A stretch of 64,000 bases of DNA from CAVSQX01 sp963730225 (GTDB taxonomy: Bacteria; Planctomycetota; Phycisphaerae; Tepidisphaerales; Tepidisphaeraceae): NCBI GenBank assembly GCA_963730225.1, contig CAVSQX010000004.1, positions 1,240,001 through 1,304,000 of the forward strand, in the 5' to 3' direction. Numbering within the stretch: the stretch's first letter is position 1; every line of letters starts with the position of its first letter. The notes under the pieces are model-generated. The model saw only the letters and a program-made list of their open reading frames with translations, was not told the DNA's origin and made no database searches. Below are positions 56,956-64,000 of the stretch, piece after piece. The translations under genes were made by a program, and so were the position numbers.

Positions 56956-58602
56956 ATGCCCCGTGATGTTTTCCTGATTCCGATCGCCGGACCGTCCACG
57001 ATCGGCCCGCTGGCGCTGAAAACCGACGGCGACGGTCCGTCCGAATTGACGCTGGGCCGGCACGAATCGTGCGATCTGAAGTTACCCATCACGGCGGAGA
57101 CGGTTTCGCGGTACCACGCCCGATTTCGATTCGACGGGAACCGCTGGCGGCTGCACGATTGCGGCAGCCGGTGGGGAACGTTTCTCAATGGCGTGCAGTT
57201 GGTGGCCAACCACGAAACGCCTCTGGGCGACGGCGATCTGATTCGCATCAATCCCTGGACCTTCACCGTCGGCGCTGCGCCGCAGCGGCGCGGATTGCTG
57301 ACCGCCAACGATACCGGCCAAACCATGGTCCGCATGCTCAGCAGCGGCGCGGGGCCGCAGTCGGACGACCTGCTGCCGCTGCTGCTGGAAGCTGCCGGCG
57401 CGATTCACGATGCCCGCAACGAAACCGAGCTGGCCCAACGTCTGATCGATTCGGCCGTGCGCGGCAGCGGATTGCCCAACGCCGCGGTGCTGCGGCCGAC
57501 CGACACCGCCGGGCATGTCGAGATTCTCGCGTCGCGCCTGCCGACCTCGGCCGATGGTGCGCGCTTCACCTTCAGCCGGTCGCTGCTGGCCGCGGCCGCC
57601 GATGGTTACGCCGCCGAGATCACCGGCGTCGGGGATGTCAGCCAAAGCATCGTGCAGATGAACATCTCGGCGGCGATTTGCGTGCCGCTGATGCTCGGCC
57701 CCGCGCCGGCGGCGTTCTTGTATCTCGATGCCCGCAGCCGCGGCGGAAATCTTCCGGCGCTTTCGCCGATTCGTCCCAATGCCGCGGCGTTCTGCGCCGC
57801 ATTGGGCCGCCTGGCGGGATTGGCGCTGGCGAATCTCAAACGGCTCGATGTCGAGCGCCGACAGGCCGCGATCGAGGGTGAATTGTCCGCTGCCTCGGCG
57901 GCGCAGAAATGGGTGCTGCCGCAGCGGCTGACGATAATCGGAAAATTCACCGTGATCGGTGAATGCCACCCGGGCCGATACGTCGGCGGGGATTTTTTCG
58001 ACGTGGTCGATCTGGGCGACGACAAAATCGCCATCGCGCTGGGGGATGTCTCGGGCAAGGGCGTGGAAGCCTCGGTCCTGATGACCGCATCGCAGGGATT
58101 TCTGCACGCGGCCTTGAGCCACTACCGCGATCCCGGAAAAGCCGTGACCGAACTGAATCGCTTCGTCGCCCCCCGCCGCCCCGAAAGCCGATTCGTCACG
58201 CTCTGGGCCGCCGTCGTAGATTTGAAATCCTCGAAGCTGTCGTATGTCGACGCCGGCCACGGCTACGCCGCCCTGCTCGGTTCCGACGGCCAATGCACAA
58301 ATCTCAACATCAACGGCGGCCCGCCGCTGGGCGTCAGCGAATCGTACGAATACGTCGCCGAAACTTTGGACCTGCCCCCCAGCGGCCGCATCATCGTCGT
58401 CAGCGACGGCGTCGTCGAGCAGCCCGCCGCCGGATCGACCAATACGGCCGAGCGAAATGAATTCAAGATGAATGGCCTGCACGAATCGCTGCGAAAATCA
58501 CCCTGCGCCGACGACATCGCCTCGGTTTTCCAGGCGCTGGTGGCCCACGCCGGCACGGATCAACTGGCCGACGACGCCACGGCGGTTTGCGTGCGGTGGT
58601 AG
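56956..58602 (+). CDS. FHA-domain SpoIIE-type (PP2C-like) phosphatase
   Basis: The start is ATG 56956, directly after the repeat; the frame upstream is repeat-derived. The 548 residues comprise an FHA domain (1-110; LTLGRHESCDLKLP, ETVSRYHARFRFDG, WGTFLNGVQL), a GAF-like region (about 130-300), a linker helix and a SpoIIE domain. The last has GRYVGGDFFDVVDLGDDKIA, IALGDVSGKGVEASVLMTA and VVSDGVVEQP. The FHA domain suggests control by threonine kinases. An IS630 remnant abuts its stop codon. Confidence 0.92.
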   Translation: MPRDVFLIPIAGPSTIGPLALKTDGDGPSELTLGRHESCDLKLPITAETVSRYHARFRFDGNRWRLHDCGSRWGTFLNGVQLVANHETPLGDGDLIRINPWTFTVGAAPQRRGLLTANDTGQTMVRMLSSGAGPQSDDLLPLLLEAAGAIHDARNETELAQRLIDSAVRGSGLPNAAVLRPTDTAGHVEILASRLPTSADGARFTFSRSLLAAAADGYAAEITGVGDVSQSIVQMNISAAICVPLMLGPAPAAFLYLDARSRGGNLPALSPIRPNAAAFCAALGRLAGLALANLKRLDVERRQAAIEGELSAASAAQKWVLPQRLTIIGKFTVIGECHPGRYVGGDFFDVVDLGDDKIAIALGDVSGKGVEASVLMTASQGFLHAALSHYRDPGKAVTELNRFVAPRRPESRFVTLWAAVVDLKSSKLSYVDAGHGYAALLGSDGQCTNLNINGGPPLGVSESYEYVAETLDLPPSGRIIVVSDGVVEQPAAGSTNTAERNEFKMNGLHESLRKSPCADDIASVFQALVAHAGTDQLADDATAVCVRW

Positions 58603-58612
58603 TCGAGAGGTC

Positions 58613-59226
58613 GGACGCGAGCCGGTTTTCGCCCAGAGGTTGGTGATCGTGCCTTGTTGGCCGAAACGCGCCTCGTCCATGAACCACACGCGGACCTTGC
58701 CGCCGCGCGGGACGATCGTGTCTTTCACGATCCGGACAAAAAGGGGGATTGCTCCTTGAACTGTTGAACCGATTCGGGGTCTGCCTTCTCGTGGCGTGGC
58801 CGTGGCGTCAGGCATGAGTAACCGATGCGTCCCAGCACACCGTAGATGCTGCCGAGGGTGTGCTTGACGCCGAACTCCTGCTCCAGGATTCGGACCGCGT
58901 CTTTGCCCCGCAACGTGCAGACGCCGTCGGCAGGCGTGGCGCCGGGCGTCGAGGGGAGCCTTGAGTTTGACCTCCTGCTCGGCGGTGAGCTTGGGCGGCT
59001 TGCCAGGCTGCTTTTTGGGAATCAACGCCGCGATGCCGCTGCGTCGATAGCGGCCGACCCATTCGTCAACGAACCGTGGCGAACGGCCGACGCGTTCGGC
59101 GATCTCATCGCCTTCGAGTCCTTCGACGGCGAGCAGCACGGCACGATATCGGTCCCGCTGCAACGCCCGCCGCTCGGCGCCAACGAGTTGGCCCAAACGA
59201 TCAACGTCTGTCAAATCGTGAAGCAA
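58613..59226 (-). mobile_element. IS630-family remnant (N-terminal part of transposase)
   Basis: The fragment encodes the HTH region (GDEIAERVGRSPRFVDEWVG, RYRRSGIAALIPKKQPGKPP) and the start of the DDE domain (VWFMDEARFGQQG, first Asp). Homology to the second copy begins at GTCGGACGCGAGC near 58613 and is close to 98 percent. Compared with that copy it has one extra G (CCGGGCG for CCGGCG near 58947), which shifts the frame. The C-terminal half of the transposase is missing. Confidence 0.88.
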
Positions 59227-59450
59227 AACGTGCTTGGCGAACGCACCTCCGTGTCAGATGGGGTGCAGTTTGCCATGACGGGTGCAATCGCGCAACCGAA
59301 CAAGCGCCGAACATGCGCGCGGGAATTAAGCAGGAACTGTATGACCCCTGGATTGCGTCAGCCATCCGCGTTCAGTTCCACCTCGACGCCGTGTTGGCCG
59401 TGCTGGCAAGCGGCCGAGTAAATGATCCCAACCGAGCAATAACGGTAATG
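59227..59450. other. Spacer between IS630 remnant and PEP-CTERM gene
   Basis: No convincing gene. A short ORF near 59313 (MRAGIKQELYDPWIASAIRV) has no recognisable relatives. At 59437-59455 lies AATAACGGTAATGTTACC, close to half of the perfect palindrome at 61776-61799. Confidence 0.3.
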
Positions 59451-61352
59451 TTACCCGAAATCCTGTCGTATTCTTGGAATCGTCGTCCCGATCACGGTTG
59501 GACGGAACCGCCGCAGCCGAATTGGGCCGCGATCGGACCGCCGGCCCAGCATTAGCACAAGACCAGCCGCCAATCCCAGCGCGGCCGGCTCGGGCATCAC
59601 CGTGATCACGCCGCTCGCGTAGAGGTCCGAAGTGTCCCAGGTCAGGCCCGTACCCAGCGTTGGTAAATCGATGTTGCCGAACGCGCCGATCTCCGAAGCG
59701 GCGGTGAAAAGATCGAAGCTATATCCAATCTGCGGTCCAAAAGTGCCCAGTAACGTGACATCCAGCGTTCCGGCCAGCGAGGCCGAACCCATAACTGCAA
59801 ACTGATCGTACTGCGTTCCGGCGATGGTTCCGCCCAAGCCGATGTCGAGCGTTCCGTCCGCATTCTGCACGTAACTTCCGTCGACCGTCAAAATCCCCGG
59901 CGCATCGCCCGGCGAAACGACGCCGTCGCTGGTGAGATTTCCGCTCAGCGTGCCCGTTCCGGCGAGCGTGGCGGTGTTGGGCAGCGAGAAATTCGCGTCG
60001 GTGACCGTGCCGCCGGTCAGTACAATGTTTCCACCGGTAAAGTTAGTCGTTCCGCCGTGCGACAGGCCCAGGTTCGTCACCGTCAACGTAGCGCCGGAAA
60101 GAACGTTGAGAGTACCTCCGGCATCTACCGTGACTGTGCCCGCGATCTTCCACGCAGCTCCGGTATCCAATTGAATCATTCCCGTACCGGCTTGGCCGCT
60201 GGAGTTAGCGCCTACGACCGCCTTTGGTGATTGGAAAGCCTGGTCGGTCCAAGTGGTCCCTTTGCCACTGAGGTGTACAGTACCATTACCGCCGTTGCCA
60301 CCGACGTATGCGGTGATGTCGTCCTGAATCTCCGAGCCGCCTGAAAATGTGCATGTGCCAGTACCCCCGTCGCCGACGACCAACAAATTGACGGCCAGTT
60401 GGCTGCCCATCGACGCTGTCATCTCACCGGAACCGCCCGCCATGCCAATATACGTGCTAGCTCCGGTAGTGCCCGAGTTGTCCGTCATCGTTACCGTTCC
60501 GCTACCCATGTTGCCGATCCGGAGGTATACGTTTGCCGAAATTCCCGAACCGTCCATGCTGATGCTACCGGTGCTGCCCGACGCCGAACCGACACTAATC
60601 TCACCACACACCAGGGCGCCACGATTTGTCAGTGTAACTGTCCCGCTGCTGCCCCCACCACCGCCGCCGACATCGGCCGCGCCGATTTCTATCTCTCCGT
60701 TGTTGAAGCTCGCCGTCCCCATTCCGCCTGATTCACCCACCATAAGAGATCCGGCGAACAAATTGCCGGTGGTACCGGTCGTGACGGCAAGCGTTCCGAC
60801 CGACCCGACGCCAGAACCTACAAGAATGCCCAGTGGGTCGGCGCCGTAATCATAACTGACATTAATATTGCTCAACGTTGCCGAGCCGGTTCCGCCGCCC
60901 TGGCCAACAATCATTTCCTTGTCAATGAAAAGCTCTGACGCACTAACGGCGCTGGTGACGACGAGTGAACCACTCTGCCCCGCGGCGGCGCCCACGTCGA
61001 TGTAGCCCCCGGGGTTAGGTTCGTACACGACCGCCAGCAAGTCATTGCCTAAATTAATTGTTACTTTGTCCGTATCCACAAGTATATCCTGCGCGACGGT
61101 CTGCGACGCGATGGAAACGCTGTAGCCGCTTGTCGCGCCAAGGTTGAAAACTGCATCATTTATATTGCCCGGCGGCGAGCCCAGGCTCCAACTCGAATCA
61201 TCGGTCCAGTTTCCGCCGGCGGGGTTCATCCAGTTATCCGTGCCGCCCCACGCGGTCGCAGCCAACGCTAAAACGCCGATTGCCGCCTTCGAAAATCGTG
61301 CGCTGGAAATCGGCCGGGAAATACGCCGATGATCGGATCGAAATGTTCTCAA
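59451..61352 (-). CDS. PEP-CTERM protein with autotransporter-type beta-strand repeats
   Basis: The TTG at 61352, just after AAGGAGGG, is preferred to an upstream GTG. The 633-residue protein has a signal (SKAAIGVLALAATAWGG), then WMNPAGGNWTDDSSWSLGSP and a long Gly/Ser/Thr-rich array of short repeats (GSGTVTMTDNSGTTGASTYI). Late repeats (GTGTLSGNLTSDGVVSPGDA) resemble autotransporter-associated beta-strand motifs. PEPAALGLAAGLVLMLGRR is the PEP-CTERM sorting tail, but about 25 further residues follow it, which is unusual. Probably exported and surface-associated. Confidence 0.85.
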   Translation of the reverse strand: MRTFRSDHRRISRPISSARFSKAAIGVLALAATAWGGTDNWMNPAGGNWTDDSSWSLGSPPGNINDAVFNLGATSGYSVSIASQTVAQDILVDTDKVTINLGNDLLAVVYEPNPGGYIDVGAAAGQSGSLVVTSAVSASELFIDKEMIVGQGGGTGSATLSNINVSYDYGADPLGILVGSGVGSVGTLAVTTGTTGNLFAGSLMVGESGGMGTASFNNGEIEIGAADVGGGGGGSSGTVTLTNRGALVCGEISVGSASGSTGSISMDGSGISANVYLRIGNMGSGTVTMTDNSGTTGASTYIGMAGGSGEMTASMGSQLAVNLLVVGDGGTGTCTFSGGSEIQDDITAYVGGNGGNGTVHLSGKGTTWTDQAFQSPKAVVGANSSGQAGTGMIQLDTGAAWKIAGTVTVDAGGTLNVLSGATLTVTNLGLSHGGTTNFTGGNIVLTGGTVTDANFSLPNTATLAGTGTLSGNLTSDGVVSPGDAPGILTVDGSYVQNADGTLDIGLGGTIAGTQYDQFAVMGSASLAGTLDVTLLGTFGPQIGYSFDLFTAASEIGAFGNIDLPTLGTGLTWDTSDLYASGVITVMPEPAALGLAAGLVLMLGRRSDRGPIRLRRFRPTVIGTTIPRIRQDFG

Positions 61353-61562
61353 AGTTCCCTCCTTGCTCCGCCCGAACGATGATGCCGCTAAGCCGACGGT
61401 TAAGACCAAGGGAAATTCTCCGAATGAGCAGAACCCAAGTCAAGGCAAATTTGTTATGTTTTCGGTCGTTGGTGGAGTCTTCATTTGAGATTTATTTTCG
61501 GGCATCGATCAATAATGAAATCGAAGCAACCAAAATAAGAATTGCGCCGATGATGCTGACCG

Positions 61563-62010
61563 CTATCGGCAACGGCACACCGCAAGGTCCGCTGATCGAT
61601 GCCGGTTAATGATCCGGCACCAAGCTTCTGCGTCGGACATGGTGATTTGTTCGTGCGGCGTCAGTGTGCCGCCCGGCATAATGTTTCCTCTGTTGCCGCT
61701 GAATTCGACCAAACCGCGGCCCGCGACGTCACCGGTCATGGTCAAGTCGGGCAGGGCACGATCATCGGGGCTTCCAATAACGGTAACGTTACCGTTATTC
61801 AGATGTCGCTACGTTGATATGCTTCATGTCGCGGTTGTGCGATGTTGACGACCAGCACGAACGGGCCGTCGTTGCCGATCTTGGTGATTCCGGTGCAGGC
61901 GCTGTTGTCGCCCAGCACGATGCTTCCTCGGCCGCCGGCGAAATCGGCGGCGGTGATGGCCCGCGTATTGGTCAAGTCGGCCCTGGCATGGTCAGCACCG
62001 ATCTCATACG
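61563..62010 (-). pseudogene. Debris of a second autotransporter-repeat gene
   Basis: Short minus-strand pieces such as VAGRGLVEFSGNRGNIMPGG, FVLVVNIAQ and AADFAGGRGSIVLGDN look like autotransporter/PEP-CTERM repeat units, but no frame is open across the region. It ends at the IS630 boundary near 62010. It was probably broken by insertion and decay. Confidence 0.45.
61776..61799. promoter_or_regulatory. Perfect 24-base palindrome
   Basis: The half-site is AATAACGGTAAC, followed by its exact reverse complement with no spacer. It lies within the autotransporter debris. A related sequence with one change is at 59437-59455. It may be an operator-like site, an insertion hot spot or a coding accident (it encodes NNGNVTVI). 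Confidence 0.4.
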
Positions 62011-62458
62011 GATCATGCCTGATTCGCGCGCTCGATGTACGAGCAGGCGCAGACGGTTCGAACCACCTTCGGCGTGAGTTTGCGATAGGCCTGGGTTCCC
62101 GCCGCCATCAGGGCGTCGTAATCCTCATAGGTGCGATTGCTCAAGTAGTGACTCCGCAGGTAATGCCAGAGATTTTCCACGGGATTCAACTCTGGTGAAT
62201 AGGGCGGCAGCAGCAATGTCGTGATCCCCGCCGGCAACTTCAGGTCCCGGCTTTTGTGCCACCCGGCCTGGTCCATGATCAGCACAAAGTGTTCGTCGGG
62301 CTTGCGCTCGACATCCAGGATTTTCAGGAATGCGTTCATCGTCCCTGTGTTGACGTTGGGCGCGACGAGTGCCGCCGACTCACCCGTTGCCGGTTCGACG
62401 GCGGCGTACAGATCGACCCATTCGTACCGCGTTTGCCGCACAGCCGTCGGACGCGAGC

Positions 62459-63464
62459 GGCTCTGTCTCGACCCTCGACATTCAGAGCATCACGTTGTGC
62501 GTGATGACGCGCAGGAGCAATTCATGACGACGGGCGCGCGGACTACGGGCGCGGAGAGCGTCGCCGAGGTTGCGTTTGAGCATGCTGGCGACGGTCTCGG
62601 CCTGGGCACGCTGGCCGTAGGGACGGCCTTTCTGAGAGCCGGCCAGTTGCCGGCGCATCAGCCGGCGATAGCGGCCGGCGGGGGCTTTGGCGGTCGGTCG
62701 GCCGACGCCGGTCTTGATCAGCGAGCGAATGGACAGGCCGAGCCGTGCGATGCGATGGTTGGATTCGCTGTCGTAGCCAGCGTCGGCCAGCACGTGCTTG
62801 AGCCGCCGGCCGGGCAAGCGTCGCTTGGCATCGATCAGCAACGGCTCAAAGTCCGGATGGTCCGAGCCCATGCCGATGCGAGCACGGGCCGAGAGGATCA
62901 GATGGGTGGCGGTGTCGATCGCCATCGCCAGCTTCGGGGTCCGCTTGGCCGAGCGGGATCGGCGGGAATCCGCGGTTTGGCCGTGGCCGGCGGCGTAGTG
63001 CCGGCAACGCCGCTCGTAATGGCGGCTGCGATGGTGCGTGTCATAGAGAGTGGAGTCGATGGCCGCCGTGGAACCCAGCAGCCTTGCCACCGCAAACCAC
63101 TCGGTCAGCGCATCGAGCAATTTTCCGGCGCGGCGGCCAAGCCGCAGCGTGTGGAAGGCCCGGAACAGCGTGTTGTGATCGGGAACCTTGCCCATGCCGA
63201 TGTCGCGGCACCAATGATCGGCGTCGCGCGAGCACGCGCCTCGGTCTGCCGATAGGTCTGCCGCTGCTGCTCCCGCACGACCAGGCAGGCAAACAGTTGC
63301 GGCAGGGTGAAATCCTTGCGCGAAAATTTACTGGAATACGTCGGAAGGAATTGGCTGGCCAAATAATGGGCAACCCGCATCACCTTCCGTGGTGATTTGC
63401 AGGTCAACATGATGCCCAATTCTATGCCGGCCACACTCGGTTTTCAGAGGGTCGAGACAGAGCC
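62459..63464 (-). mobile_element. IS5-family (IS903-like) insertion sequence, 1006 bp, with 18-bp inverted repeats
   Basis: Both ends carry GGCTCTGTCTCGACCCTC as perfect 18-base inverted repeats. GACGCGAGC is present directly outside each end (62450-62458 and 63465-63473), a 9-base target duplication. GGC termini and a 9-base duplication are characteristic of the IS903 group of IS5. It interrupts the IS630 transposase gene and therefore arrived later. Confidence 0.93.
62482..63434 (-). pseudogene. IS5-family DDE transposase, one frameshift
   Basis: The first frame (to about 63225) encodes SSKFSRKDFTLPQLFACLVV. The second continues DIGMGKVPDHNTLFRAFHTL, with AIDSTLYDTHHRSRHY (first Asp), HVLADAGYDSESNHRIA (second Asp) and QAETVASMLKRNLGDALRAR (Glu). 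The break is at GCTCGCGCGACG; one additional base would join the frames. IS903-group transposases are normally read in a single frame, so the shift is either an error or inactivation. Confidence 0.88.
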
Positions 63465-64000
63465 GACGCGAGCCGGTTTTCGCCCAGAGGTTGGTGAACG
63501 TGCCTTGTTGGCCGAAACGCGCCTCGTCCATGAACCACACGCGGACCTTGCCGCCGCGCGGGACGATCGCGTCTTTCACGATCCGGACAAAAAGGGGGAT
63601 TGCTCCTTGAACTGTTGAACCGATTCGGGGTCTGCCTTCTCGTGGCGTGGCCGTGGCGTCAGGCATGAGTAACCGAAGCGTGCCAGCACACCGTAGATGC
63701 TGCCGAGGGTGTGCTTGACGCCGAACTCCTGCTCCAGGATTCGGACGGCGTCTTTGCCCCGCAACGTGCAGACGCCGTCGGCAGGCGTGGCGCCGGCGTC
63801 GAGGGGAGCCTTGAGTTTGACCTCCTGCTCGGCGGTGAGCTTGGGCGGCTTGCCAGGCTGCTTTTTGGGAATCAACGCCGCGATGCCGCTGCGTCGATAG
63901 CGGCCGACCCATTCGTCAACGAACCGTGGCGAACGGTCGACGCGTTCGGCGATCTCATCGCCTTCGAGTCCTTCGACGGCGAGCAGCACGGCACGATATC

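Larger units (their letters stand above)
62013..64000 (-). mobile_element. IS630-family element, split by a second IS, running off the window
   Basis: The N-terminal transposase part lies at about 63474-63989 and beyond; the C-terminal part is 62013-62449. Joined across the nested IS they read NLWAKTGSR...RQTRYEWVDLYAAVEP. The DDE residues are Asp in FMDEARFG, Asp in LIMDQAGWHKS and Glu in PYSPELNPVENLWHYLR. The HTH and DDE parts are in different frames, joined at CCCCCTTTTTG (about 63588-63598 on the complement), as in the other copy. The 5' end is outside the window. Confidence 0.9.

Overview
The window is GC-rich bacterial chromosome that reads as Planctomycetota, most likely class Phycisphaerae. 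The basis is a gene mix rather than a marker gene: a prepilin-type protein with a planctomycete-style FFDGHVE tail, several proteins with CGYDLRxxxDRCPxCG zinc ribbons, a PEP-CTERM protein with autotransporter-type repeats, a MoxR/VWA cluster, FHA and SpoIIE-type phosphatase proteins, and a class II (B12-dependent) ribonucleotide reductase. No rRNA, tRNA or CRISPR array was recognised.

Layout. 1-3.5 kb: S10 peptidase, AlkA-type glycosylase, methyltransferase and DUF4442 genes; the first three carry frameshifts. 4.3-10.1 kb: dcd, a lipoprotein gene and a very large nrdJ whose catalytic cysteine is preceded by a 407-residue LAGLIDADG intein; together these are nucleotide-pool genes. 10.1-11.6 kb: DUF2442 and PIN-type toxin-antitoxin genes, partly broken, and a tiny Cys-containing protein. 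11.6-20 kb: pseudopilin, PilZ protein, zinc-ribbon proteins, MoxR ATPase and a large VWA membrane protein. 19.93-20.40 kb: a GxxExxY (PD-(D/E)XK-like) gene inside near-perfect inverted repeats. 20.4-27.1 kb: an OprB-type porin, Fe(III)-type binding protein and permease; the permease runs in frame into an NHL beta-propeller. 27.3-30.0 kb: pirin, YceI, a membrane protein and a VIT-family transporter.

30-43 kb is a surface polysaccharide cluster: HldE, O-antigen ligase, one GT4 and three GT2 transferases, a flippase, a WecG/TagA transferase, a sugar-phosphate transferase and a Wzz/Wzc-type tyrosine kinase.

43.1-48.5 kb is the most notable locus. It holds six tightly packed co-directional genes: a ubiquitin-like beta-grasp protein, an E1-like ThiF protein, a JAMM peptidase with a C-terminal membrane anchor, a polytopic FHA protein, an FHA/RING-like/membrane protein, and an E2-like protein with a canonical HPN motif and active-site cysteine. 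This is a complete, apparently membrane-tethered, eukaryote-like ubiquitin-type conjugation system.

48.5-58.6 kb: two SpoIIE-type phosphatases (one with GAF, one with FHA), a GYF/TM2 protein, a B12-binding-fold protein, galE, an FAD oxidase, a fasciclin lipoprotein, guaB and small lipoproteins, with degenerate simple-repeat hairpins between some of them. 58.6-64 kb is a mobile-element zone: an IS630 remnant, a PEP-CTERM protein, autotransporter debris, and a second IS630 copy split by a 1006-bp IS5/IS903-like element with 18-bp inverted repeats and a 9-bp target duplication.

A recurrent feature is one- or two-base frameshifts and in-frame stops in otherwise well conserved genes, mostly at GC-only contexts. 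Sequencing or assembly error is the simplest explanation, so the broken genes here should not be taken as biologically dead without read support.
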